Below, piece after piece: positions 53,066-61,168 of a stretch of 64,000 nt of DNA. Below the pieces are notes generated by a model. The model saw nothing but the letters and a program-made list of their open reading frames with translations, did not search any database and was not told the origin of the DNA. Every line of letters begins with the position of its first letter. Within the stretch, counting starts at the first letter, position 1. The stretch spans positions 2,280,501 to 2,344,500 of the forward strand of contig JACJYK010000001.1 of assembly GCA_020636135.1 (NCBI GenBank), given 5' to 3'. This DNA is from Lewinellaceae bacterium. Lineage in GTDB: Bacteria; Bacteroidota; Bacteroidia; Chitinophagales; Saprospiraceae. The position numbers and the translations under genes were made by a program.

Positions 53066-54107
53066 GAATTTCTTTTCGGGTTTGCATATACGATCGCCAT
53101 TTATCGATAACCAGGCTCATGTCTTCCGGTAATTCTGAGTCAAAGAACATCTCTTCACCCGTCCTGGGGTGTACAAAGCCAATACTTTTGGCATGTAACG
53201 CCTGGCGCGGGCACATTTGCAGCGCATTTTGGACGAATTGCCGGTATTTGCTAAAGACGGTTCCCTTTACGATCTGATCTCCACCATAGCGGGCATCACT
53301 GAAGATAGGGTGTCCCAGGTATTGCATATGTACACGAATCTGGTGTGTCCTTCCCGTTTCCAGCTTGCAGGATATGAGCGACACGTAATACAGGTCTTCC
53401 AGCACGCGGTAATGTGTGATCGAATGCCGGCCCAAATCCCCTTCCGGAAAGGTGGTCACCAATGTTCGGTTATGGGGATGCCGGCCAATGTTGATGGAAA
53501 CCGTCCCTTGCTGAGGGTCCGGAGAGCCCCAGACCAGTGCCAGGTATTCACGGTGGATCGTGTGCTTGAAAAATTGCTGGGCTAAGCTGTAAAGGGCTTT
53601 TTCATTTTTTGCAACCACCAGTAACCCGGACGTGTCCTTGTCAATGCGGTGAACCAGACCCGGCTGCAGATTATTGCCGGGCAGCATGGGCATCTGCTTG
53701 AAGTGGTAGGTCAATGCATTGACCAGTGTGCCCCGAAAATTACCGATGCCCGGATGGACTACCATGCCGGCCGGTTTGAACACCATAAGCACATCGTCAT
53801 CTTCGTACCGGATATCCAGTGGGATGTTTTCCGGGATGACCTCAGACGGATATTCAGAGCCAGGTAACACGATCCTGACCTCATCACCCGGCTGGATCTT
53901 GTAATTTGGCTTAATGAACTGACTGTTGACGGTGACCAGGCCTTCTTTGATGGCATTTTGGATCCTGCTTCGGGAATTACCCTCGACCCGGTCCATCAGA
54001 AATTTGTCAATTCGGATTGGAGTTTGCTTGGGATCAGCTTTTATTTCAATACTATCCCCCTCCTCTTCTTGCTGAAATTCGTCGTCTTCTCTATAATTGT
54101 CTATCAT
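53046..54107 (-). CDS. RluA family pseudouridine synthase (RluD-like)
   Basis: 23S rRNA pseudouridine synthase (353 aa). After an acidic N-terminal extension (1-30) comes an S4 RNA-binding domain (about 31-80) and then the catalytic domain with PAGMVVHPGIGN and the signature GLVHRIDKDTSGLLVVAKN, whose Asp156 is the nucleophile; TGRTHQIRVHM follows. The S4 domain and the spacing make RluD (positions 1911/1915/1917 in E. coli) the best match. First gene of a three-gene unit with the LuxC-like gene and nth; divergent from the transsulfuration enzyme by 26 bp. Confidence 0.92.
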   Translation of the reverse strand: MIDNYREDDEFQQEEEGDSIEIKADPKQTPIRIDKFLMDRVEGNSRSRIQNAIKEGLVTVNSQFIKPNYKIQPGDEVRIVLPGSEYPSEVIPENIPLDIRYEDDDVLMVFKPAGMVVHPGIGNFRGTLVNALTYHFKQMPMLPGNNLQPGLVHRIDKDTSGLLVVAKNEKALYSLAQQFFKHTIHREYLALVWGSPDPQQGTVSINIGRHPHNRTLVTTFPEGDLGRHSITHYRVLEDLYYVSLISCKLETGRTHQIRVHMQYLGHPIFSDARYGGDQIVKGTVFSKYRQFVQNALQMCPRQALHAKSIGFVHPRTGEEMFFDSELPEDMSLVIDKWRSYMQTRKEILDGDDS

Positions 54108-54133
54108 TCAATTCAACAATTCGGAAATAATTC

Positions 54134-55339
54134 ATGAAAGAAGCAACAAAATTAGGATTTGGTTCACTCTGCGCCAAGGAAATCAAGCCTGCGGTCAATG
54201 TCCCACCGCATATTTTACCGATCTATGCCACCTCATCTTTCGCATTTGAATCCATAGATCAGGGTATCGCCATATTCACCGGTAAGGAGAAAGGCCATGT
54301 TTATGCGCGTTACGGGAATCCGACACTGGATGCAGTGGCCGAGAAAATAGCCCGGATGGAAACGTCTGGCTTGGATATTCAGGCGGAAGCCATCGTATGC
54401 AGCTCCGGGATGTCTGCTATTCATACCCTGGCATTGAGTTTATTGAAACCAGGGGATAAAATCCTGACCCAGGGCAATCTCTACGGGGGGACCACTGAAC
54501 TCTTTCAAAAGGTTTTCGGAGCACTGCAGATCGAACCGGTATTTTGCCGGCTGAAAGATCTTGACCAGGTCGAAACGCTGCTGCGTACAGATAAGGCCAT
54601 ACGACTGATCTATTTTGAAACGCCTGCTAACCCTACTCTTGAATGCGTTGACATTGAAGCCATCGCTGGCCTGGCTAAAAAGTATGGTGTCAAGACCATG
54701 GCGGATAATACCTTCATGACACCATATTTTCAGAAACCGTTTCAATTCGGTGTCGACTTTGTGATCCATTCCACGACGAAGTTCATCAATGGTCATGGCA
54801 ATTGCATCGCCGGTATCATGCTGGGAACGGATGTAGAATTCATGCGTACCAAGGTCTGGACGACGATGAAGCTGAGCGGAACAAATGGAAATCCGTTTGA
54901 TGCCTGGCTGGTTTATAATGGTATGAAAACCCTGCATGTCCGCATGGACCGGCATCAGCAGAATGCCACCGCATTAGCCGAATTTCTGGACCAGCATCCC
55001 AAAGTGGAGCGGGTTAATTACCTTAGCCTGCCTGGTCACCCTGATCATCAACTGGCTCTGAAACAGATGTCCGGTTTTGGTGCAATGCTCAGTTTTGAAT
55101 TAAAGGAAGGCCTGGCAGGAGGGAGCCGTTTCATGAATGCCATTCGTATGGGCACCCTGGCGCCAACACTCGGTGATATCGATACCCTGATCCTGCATCC
55201 GGCCACCATGTCGCATTTGAATATTCCAAGGGAAGTCCGGCTGGCCAATGGCATCACCGACGGATTAATACGCGTCTCGGTAGGTATTGAGGATATTGAA
55301 GATCTGATCGAAGATTTCGGTCGTGCGCTGGAATCCTGA
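54134..55339 (+). CDS. Cys/Met metabolism PLP enzyme (cystathionine gamma-synthase / methionine gamma-lyase type)
   Basis: PLP-dependent transsulfuration enzyme (401 aa). The PLP Lys216 is in HSTTKFINGHGN; ARYGNPTLDAVAEKIARMET binds substrate/neighbour subunit; SSGMSAIHTLALSLL and IYFETPANPTLECVD are conserved. These features place it with cystathionine gamma-synthase, gamma-lyase, or methionine gamma-lyase, which cannot be separated by eye. Monocistronic; its stop is 2 bp from the stop of coaX. Confidence 0.92.
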   Translation: MKEATKLGFGSLCAKEIKPAVNVPPHILPIYATSSFAFESIDQGIAIFTGKEKGHVYARYGNPTLDAVAEKIARMETSGLDIQAEAIVCSSGMSAIHTLALSLLKPGDKILTQGNLYGGTTELFQKVFGALQIEPVFCRLKDLDQVETLLRTDKAIRLIYFETPANPTLECVDIEAIAGLAKKYGVKTMADNTFMTPYFQKPFQFGVDFVIHSTTKFINGHGNCIAGIMLGTDVEFMRTKVWTTMKLSGTNGNPFDAWLVYNGMKTLHVRMDRHQQNATALAEFLDQHPKVERVNYLSLPGHPDHQLALKQMSGFGAMLSFELKEGLAGGSRFMNAIRMGTLAPTLGDIDTLILHPATMSHLNIPREVRLANGITDGLIRVSVGIEDIEDLIEDFGRALES

Positions 55340-55341
55340 GG

Positions 55342-56112
55342 TTACTGGTTAATCCGCTTCCAGGCACAAACCAATCCATCGAGGGTCAGGTGCGGTATTT
55401 CATGGTCAAAGTATCCTTTTAAATCAAGCATGGTATGCGCCAGCCCGCCGGTAGCAATGGTGATGGCCTGACTTCTCATTTCCATTCTGGTTTCTTCCAC
55501 CAGATGCCGGATCAGCCCGACATATCCGCGCATGACTCCGCTCTGGATGGCATGGATGGTATCTTTGCCGATCACGGACTGGGGCCAGACAGCAGGGACT
55601 TCGGGCAGTTTGGCTGTTGCCTTGAAAAGCGCATTCATGGCCGTCTTGACACCAGGTGCAATCGCAACTCCCAGGATCTCGCGGTCTGCCGTCACGGATG
55701 TAAGCGTTAAAGCAGTACCGAAATCGACCACGATTGAATGGGTTTGGAATCGGTCGGCAACTGCCAGGGCATTACAAACCAGGTCCGCGCCGATCTCGTT
55801 AGGCCTGGCAATCCTTAAATCCAGCGCCGGAAAGAGATCGGGCCCCATAATCATCGGTTCCCTTGCATTTAACCTGATGGCCACCTCTTTAAATACCGGC
55901 GTCAGATCGGGAACCACACTGCTGATCAAGACCATGTCGAGTTTATCCGGCCGAACGCCTGCTTCCAGGAACAAATTTTGTAATTGCCAATCAAAATAGG
56001 GCAACGGATCCTCCACATGCGATGGCAGACGCCATATATTCTTCCAGCGATCATCCAGGCACTGTCCGACTACTATGTTTGAATTGCCAATATCAATTAC
56101 AAGTAAATTCAT
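55342..56112 (-). CDS. coaX: Type III pantothenate kinase
   Basis: First step of CoA synthesis: phosphorylates pantothenate (256 aa). ASKHA fold with the P-loop-like LLVIDIGNSNIVVG at 3-16, GADLVCNALAVADRF, the catalytic IVVDFGTALTLTSV, GVAIAPGVKTAMNALFKATAKLP and TGGLAHTMLDL. Length and order match CoaX. It follows the YfcE-like phosphoesterase by 12 bp in the same direction, in a unit with the dehydrogenase. Confidence 0.95.
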   Translation of the reverse strand: MNLLVIDIGNSNIVVGQCLDDRWKNIWRLPSHVEDPLPYFDWQLQNLFLEAGVRPDKLDMVLISSVVPDLTPVFKEVAIRLNAREPMIMGPDLFPALDLRIARPNEIGADLVCNALAVADRFQTHSIVVDFGTALTLTSVTADREILGVAIAPGVKTAMNALFKATAKLPEVPAVWPQSVIGKDTIHAIQSGVMRGYVGLIRHLVEETRMEMRSQAITIATGGLAHTMLDLKGYFDHEIPHLTLDGLVCAWKRINQ

Positions 56113-56124
56113 CGTCGATTTGTC

Positions 56125-56634
56125 CTATGCAGATTTAGTCCGGCCGCGTTGACCCAATTCAATGACTTCCATATTTTCAATCCGCCCATTTTGGATGTCG
56201 AAACGCAATGCGGTACGGATGGGGTGAAATCCATGATGGCCACTAGCACCCGGGTTGAGGTAAAGATGCTTAAATCGATCCACATAGACAACGCGAAGGA
56301 TATGGGAATGTCCACAGACGATCACCTGGGGCTTTTCTTCCATACAGATTGCTCTCACCCGTTGATTGTATGATCCGGGCTTGCCGGCGATATGTGTCAT
56401 AAACACTTTTACCCCATCAATCGTAAATAACAGATCTTCAGGTAACGTTCGGCGCATGAGGTGATCGTCGATATTACCGTATACTGCACGTAACGGTTTA
56501 AAGGATTGCAAGGCATCAACGATCTCCAGAGATCCAATATCACCCGCATGCCATACCTCATCACAGGCAGCAAACAGACTGTAAAATTCCGGATCAAGCA
56601 AACCATGTGTATCGGATAACAGACCAATCTTCAT
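56125..56634 (-). CDS. YfcE-like metallophosphoesterase
   Basis: A calcineurin-like phosphodiesterase of 169 aa. The dimetal motifs are complete: LLSDTHG (Asp8, His10), WHAGDIGS, VYGNIDDH, MTHIAGKPG and CGHSH, followed by NPGASGHHGF. YfcE relatives act on phosphodiesters, and the physiological substrate is not established. Its ATG overlaps the stop of the dehydrogenase by 4 bp, so translation is coupled, and coaX follows 12 bp later. Confidence 0.93.
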   Translation of the reverse strand: MKIGLLSDTHGLLDPEFYSLFAACDEVWHAGDIGSLEIVDALQSFKPLRAVYGNIDDHLMRRTLPEDLLFTIDGVKVFMTHIAGKPGSYNQRVRAICMEEKPQVIVCGHSHILRVVYVDRFKHLYLNPGASGHHGFHPIRTALRFDIQNGRIENMEVIELGQRGRTKSA

Positions 56635-57599
56635 GCTGTAGGCAAGGATAAGACCACTTTACCAAATTGGGAAGTATTTTTCAGGTAAGCAAATGCTTCA
56701 TTAACCTGATCAAATGGAAAAACCCTGGCAACAATAGGACGGATGCGATGTTCGTCCACAAACTCCAGCATGGCAGCAAAATCACGGTTGGAACCCATGG
56801 TGGTACCTTTAAGCGTTGCCTGATTCCAGAAAAGCCGTTGGGGAATGATCTCGATCGGGCCTGTCGTCCCCCCATAGTTGACGGCTACACCGCCTGGCAG
56901 CAGGCATTCAATTGCCAGGCCCAGGCTCCGTCCAGCAGCTCCGTCAATAACCTTATGGATGCCACCACTTAGCTTCTTGAGTGTTTGGGGCCAGGTGGTA
57001 TCATGGTAGTTGACTCCTCCTTTGGCGCCCAGAGCCATAGCTTGTTGTATTTTTTCATTACTCCCGGATGTTACGTAAACGTCGGCACCTGCTGCCAGAG
57101 CTATCTGCATCGCCAGCGTAGCGACACCACCACCAATGCCGGTGATCAGCACAGAATCTCCGGGCTCGACCTGGGCTTTGATGAATACAGCCCGGAAGGC
57201 AGTCAAACCGGCCAGTGGCAATGCGGCCGCTTCTTCATCACTCAAATGCTCCGGCTTGGTGAAGATATTGGAGGTGGGGATGTGAACTTCGGTGGCAAAC
57301 GTTCCGTCGTCTGGTAGTCCGAGGATCCGGTAATTTCGTGACTGAAAAGCTTCATGGTCGCCCCAGTCCATACCCGGCTGAATAATCACCTTTTTCCCTT
57401 CAAATATACCCATCCCATCTGAACCCAGGACAATGGGGTATTTCAGCCCGGCATACTGTCCTTGCTGTATCCATAAATCACGATGGTTCAGGGCAGCGAA
57501 TTGTACTTTTACGACAGAATGACCAGCTGCCGGGATTAACGGAGGCCGGTCCTCTAGAACTATTTTCTGATTAATTCCATGTAGTACGGCTGCCAACAT
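56631..57599 (-). CDS. Zinc-binding dehydrogenase / quinone oxidoreductase-like protein
   Basis: A medium-chain dehydrogenase (322 aa) of the quinone-reductase branch: GroES-like N-terminal domain (VKVQFAALNHRDLWIQQGQYAG, VLGSDGMGIFEGK) and a Rossmann domain with ITGIGGGVATLAMQIALAAGADVYVTS (NAD(P)H), ending with FDQVNEAFAYLKNTSQFGKVVLSL. The usual structural-zinc Cys cluster is missing, as is normal for quinone-oxidoreductase relatives. Substrate unknown. First gene of a dehydrogenase-phosphoesterase-coaX unit. Confidence 0.9.
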   Translation of the reverse strand: MLAAVLHGINQKIVLEDRPPLIPAAGHSVVKVQFAALNHRDLWIQQGQYAGLKYPIVLGSDGMGIFEGKKVIIQPGMDWGDHEAFQSRNYRILGLPDDGTFATEVHIPTSNIFTKPEHLSDEEAAALPLAGLTAFRAVFIKAQVEPGDSVLITGIGGGVATLAMQIALAAGADVYVTSGSNEKIQQAMALGAKGGVNYHDTTWPQTLKKLSGGIHKVIDGAAGRSLGLAIECLLPGGVAVNYGGTTGPIEIIPQRLFWNQATLKGTTMGSNRDFAAMLEFVDEHRIRPIVARVFPFDQVNEAFAYLKNTSQFGKVVLSLPTA

Positions 57600-57772
57600 T
57601 GATTATATCTTTTGTGAAACAAGATACAACGAACCGTGTTTATGGATGGCAATAACCTTTCGTTGTCGGTCAAACAACCTTATTGGGCGGAATAATGTTT
57701 GAAGCATTGTGTAATCCTGTTATTTAGCCGATCTTTAATACATTAATACACGATCATCTAAAACATCAAAAC

Positions 57773-58723
57773 ATGGGTTTTTTAAGCGACATCAAAAAAC
57801 TGCTCTGGGCCAATAAAGCCGTAGCAAAACATGCAGCTGAGAAGGCTGTCGACGCCGGTAAGGAATTCTCGGAAGATCTTGCCGACAAGGCCGGCGATGC
57901 CTGGGATAAAGGCAAAAAGATGGCTTCCGATGGTTACGATCAGGTCGATGAAAAGCTGAAAAAAGCATTCAATAAGATCGGTGATATTGCTGAAGATATT
58001 GGTGAAAAGGTTACCGCCAAAGGCAAAGAGGTGTGGGACAATGTAACAGATAAAGCAGATGAGTTTGGAGATAGAATGGAAGAGAAATCAAAGCCAGCAA
58101 CGGATTCTGTTGAGCAGACCAGTGACAAGATCAAAGAGGAAGGCGCAGGAATGATGGATAAAGCCAAAGATATTGCCAGCGATGTAGGGAAAAAGGCTAT
58201 GGCCGCCGGATCTACCTTGATGGATAAGGCAGAAGAACTGAGTGAAAAAGCCTGGGACAAAGGCGGTGAAGCACTCGATAAATTTGGAGATGTGGCAGAA
58301 AACGTTGGAGAAAAGGTCATTTCCAAAGGCAAGGAACTGGTGGACAAAGCCAAGCATGCCCTCGATAATCCACAGGAGACGGTTGACTCCATCAGTGATA
58401 AACTGAAGCATGTTGACAAAAAGCTTAAGGATGCTGTTTCCGGGAATGCAGGTGACCGGTATGCCGATACCCCGATCACCGAGAGCCTTAACAAACAGGG
58501 ATCCTTATTGAAGGATAAAGATGACTTCTTTGCCAAGGCGGAGAAATTCGCTGAAGGTAATTACTCCATGAAGGAAGAGAAGCTGGAGCTCAAGCCACTC
58601 TCTGAAGAGGACATGAAGAAGGCTAAATCAGGCAAAGTTGAAGGATTTGAAGATAAGGATGGGGATGAGATCATCGATGATGCCATTCTTGATGAAGATG
58701 ATCAGCCGAAAAAGGACGAATAA
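57773..58723 (+). CDS. LEA-like / apolipoprotein-like helical repeat protein with acidic Ca-loop-like tail
   Basis: A 316-aa hydrophilic protein with no signal peptide after an initial MGFLSDIKKLLW. It is almost entirely amphipathic helix, rich in Lys, Asp, Glu and Ala. Three copies of a ~22-residue motif recur at about 71-92, 133-152 and 173-194 (patterns DIAEDIGEKVTAKGKE, DIASDVGKKAMAAGST, DVAENVGEKVISKGKE), like LEA or apolipoprotein-type repeats. The C-terminus (about 293-316) is acidic and contains EDKDGDEIID, similar to a single Ca-binding DxDGDxxxD loop. Function unproven; desiccation/osmotic protection or membrane binding are guesses. Alone between convergent neighbours. Confidence 0.75.
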   Translation: MGFLSDIKKLLWANKAVAKHAAEKAVDAGKEFSEDLADKAGDAWDKGKKMASDGYDQVDEKLKKAFNKIGDIAEDIGEKVTAKGKEVWDNVTDKADEFGDRMEEKSKPATDSVEQTSDKIKEEGAGMMDKAKDIASDVGKKAMAAGSTLMDKAEELSEKAWDKGGEALDKFGDVAENVGEKVISKGKELVDKAKHALDNPQETVDSISDKLKHVDKKLKDAVSGNAGDRYADTPITESLNKQGSLLKDKDDFFAKAEKFAEGNYSMKEEKLELKPLSEEDMKKAKSGKVEGFEDKDGDEIIDDAILDEDDQPKKDE

Positions 58724-58862
58724 CCGTTCTAGCTGTAATCCGCGGTCTTTCCGATCACAGCGATCTGAACAATAACTGCACTGCTGGTACAACTTTAAGT
58801 AATATTATATAAGTTGTTTATTTGCAGTATTTTAAGCTAGCTACATGTTGGCTGGAACCCTT

Positions 58863-60326
58863 TTACGCGGTCACGCTGGCATTATTAGTCCGATGAAGCA
58901 TACGCGAAACGGACATAGCCACCAGGAAATTGGCAATGGTAGCAGTGGATTTGAATGGCCATAGGATAATACCGTCAGCCGAATGGGTGTAGGGATACCA
59001 GGAATCAATATGCAATAATGGTTCTCCTCCGCTGGATCGTATGATCAGGGAAACGATTAGTCCGGCAACGATGCCGTGGCGGTTGGTTTTCGGATCGAAT
59101 AAAGCCAGCGTCAGGGCCGGAAAGAGCAGGCAGTAAACCAGGTCGCTGCAGAGGAACCACAATGCATAGATGCTGTCCACCTTCAGGGCTATAAATACGG
59201 TCACCAGACCGATCACCCAAATGGATATTCGAACCGACTTATTGATGGATACCGGCTTCCGGGAAAGCGGTTTCAGGATATTCCAGGAGAACATGGATGA
59301 AGCCGAAAGCATGGATGAATCCATGGAGGAGGTGACGGCCGCCAGTATTGCTCCGAGGCCTACAACGGCCACCCAGCTTGGTGTTAAGTAGCGGATCACC
59401 AGAGGCAAACTTAACGATGGATTGTTGAACTGGACTCCGAAAATGCTCCAGTCGGTCGTATTCGCAATCATACCGATCAATATCGCCGGTATGGCAGCCA
59501 GGAGGCAAATGAATCCTGCCCCGATGGATAGCCGCATGGCCACCTCTTCATTCTTCGCCGCCAATACCCGCTGGAAATATACTTGCCAGGGTATCCCACC
59601 GAATATGAGCAGGAGCCCGCTGTCCAGCCAATAGCCAATCAGGGGGCCGACGTTTGAACGATTGGGGAAAAACTTTGCCGCCGAACCCATGTGTTCCAGG
59701 TAATTCTGGTCTACGGTCTTCCAGCCACCAGCCTGATGAAAGGCGAAAGGCAGTACGAGAATCAGCCCACCCAGGATAAAAATAAGTTGTACCAGGTCCG
59801 TCACTGCCACAGACCACAAACCGCCTAGACTTGTGTAGATCAGTACCAGGATACCGGAGGCGATCATGGCTTGATTGTAGGGCAGATCCATGATGACCGA
59901 GAAAGTGGTGCCCAGCGCAGTGAGGATAGCTGCAGCCCAGCATACTTCACCCAGCAGTGCCGGGATAAATAGTACTCCGGTAATCCGTTGGCCAAATCGT
60001 TCTTCCAGCGGGTCCAGCATGGTCTGATAGGCCTTGCGGCGCATGGGCCGGGCATAAAAGACACCTCCGATGATCAGACTGAGCGCATAACACCAGGGTG
60101 CCTGAACCCATACCAGGCCTGCCGATGCGGTGTATTCGGCAGTACCATTGATATATCCACCACCGATCCATGTTGCACTCATGGTAAACAAAGCCAGCCA
60201 CAAGGGCAATTGACGGTTGCTCAGGATTAAATCCCCTTGACCGGGATTTTTACGGGCTGCCCAGACTCCGATGAACAAGATGAGCAGAATAAAACCGAGG
60301 ATGATGGCGATCTGTATAACGGACAT
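58863..60326 (-). CDS. Sodium:solute symporter closely resembling high-affinity choline transporter (CHT1/SLC5A7)
   Basis: A 487-aa SSS-family symporter with about 13 membrane helices. Most SSS proteins are only loosely similar, but here long motifs match, from memory, those of the animal choline transporter SLC5A7: SATWIGGGYINGTAE (50-64), PMRRKAYQTMLDPLEERFG (94-112), LFIPALLGEVCWAAAI (119-134), LTDLVQL-like VTDLVQLIFI, IFGGIPWQVYFQRVL (241-255) and SSMDSSMLSASSMF (333-346). The likely substrate is therefore choline with Na+. It is transcribed away from pcs (60362), with only 35 bp between the starts, which fits choline uptake for phosphatidylcholine synthesis. Confidence 0.85.
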   Translation of the reverse strand: MSVIQIAIILGFILLILFIGVWAARKNPGQGDLILSNRQLPLWLALFTMSATWIGGGYINGTAEYTASAGLVWVQAPWCYALSLIIGGVFYARPMRRKAYQTMLDPLEERFGQRITGVLFIPALLGEVCWAAAILTALGTTFSVIMDLPYNQAMIASGILVLIYTSLGGLWSVAVTDLVQLIFILGGLILVLPFAFHQAGGWKTVDQNYLEHMGSAAKFFPNRSNVGPLIGYWLDSGLLLIFGGIPWQVYFQRVLAAKNEEVAMRLSIGAGFICLLAAIPAILIGMIANTTDWSIFGVQFNNPSLSLPLVIRYLTPSWVAVVGLGAILAAVTSSMDSSMLSASSMFSWNILKPLSRKPVSINKSVRISIWVIGLVTVFIALKVDSIYALWFLCSDLVYCLLFPALTLALFDPKTNRHGIVAGLIVSLIIRSSGGEPLLHIDSWYPYTHSADGIILWPFKSTATIANFLVAMSVSRMLHRTNNASVTA

Positions 60327-60361
60327 CCGTCCAAAATAGCTTTATTTTTTAATTTCACCGG

Positions 60362-61069
60362 ATGAGAAAACTTCTCGCGTGGGCAGTCCACGTATTTACG
60401 GCGTCCGGTCTGATCCTCTGCTTTTTCAGTTTGGTAGCTCTGAGCCAGGCAGACTACCGGATGGCATTCATCTGGCTTTACAGTGCATTGATTGTTGATG
60501 GATTTGATGGGATGATGGCCCGCGCCGCCAAGGTCACCAAGTACCTCCCAACAATTCATGGTAAGATCATGGACCACCTGATAGACTTCATCAGTTATGC
60601 CTTTCTGCCGGCTTATTTTTTTTATGTGAGCGGCCTGCTGCCCGATGCCTGGAAATGGGCAGGTGCAGGCATCATTTTGATCAGTTCCATTCTGTATTAT
60701 GCCAAGGAAGGCATGGTGAGCTCAGATTATTACTTCGTGGGCTTTCCGGTCCTATGGAACCTGGTTGGATTCTACCTTCTGTTTGTATTTCATTTTGCTC
60801 CGGAAACCAATTTGATCCTGATCGTTGTTTTCGGTATCCTGCATTTTGTCCCCTTGAAGTATGCCTATCCTTCCAGGATGCTCGGATTCCGGAAGCTGGC
60901 CTGGGTCCTGACGCTGAGCGGACTCATTTCAGCGGCCATAGTGATCTGGGGGTATCCGCAGGAATATCCATTGTTGCAATGGTTGCTCATCGGGGTTTTG
61001 GTCGGATTTTCAACACTCGTCGTCCTGGCTTCCAGAAAGTTTGGCGGAGATGCCGGCACACCTTCCTGA
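60362..61069 (+). CDS. pcs: Phosphatidylcholine synthase (CDP-diacylglycerol-choline phosphatidyltransferase)
   Basis: Integral membrane CDP-alcohol phosphatidyltransferase (235 aa, several helices) making phosphatidylcholine directly from CDP-diacylglycerol and choline. The active-site motif reads D46-x2-D49-G50-x2-A53-R54, then 12 residues, then G67-x3-D71-x3-D75. The 12-residue spacing, in place of the 8 of ordinary CDP-alcohol transferases, is the known Pcs variant. Also Pcs-like are the FISYAFLPAYFF segment and DYYFVGFPVLWNLVGFYL. Divergent from the choline-transporter-like gene with a 35-bp gap. PC is rare in Bacteroidota, so this is a notable assignment. Confidence 0.85.
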   Translation: MRKLLAWAVHVFTASGLILCFFSLVALSQADYRMAFIWLYSALIVDGFDGMMARAAKVTKYLPTIHGKIMDHLIDFISYAFLPAYFFYVSGLLPDAWKWAGAGIILISSILYYAKEGMVSSDYYFVGFPVLWNLVGFYLLFVFHFAPETNLILIVVFGILHFVPLKYAYPSRMLGFRKLAWVLTLSGLISAAIVIWGYPQEYPLLQWLLIGVLVGFSTLVVLASRKFGGDAGTPS

Positions 61070-61155
61070 ATCTTACATCCGGATCACCCGGTCTAAACCC
61101 CAGGCACCGGTTTGACGTTATTCACATTGAAAATATTTATATATTACCAGATTGC

Positions 61156-61163
61156 TATATTTG
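61156..61163 (+). promoter_or_regulatory. TAnnTTTG box close to the DUF2130 gene start
   Basis: TATATTTG matches the -7 box and lies only 5 bp before the ATG at 61169; if used, the mRNA would be leaderless or nearly so. There is no -33 TTTG at normal distance, so it may be coincidental. Confidence 0.3.
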
Positions 61164-61168
61164 CATTT

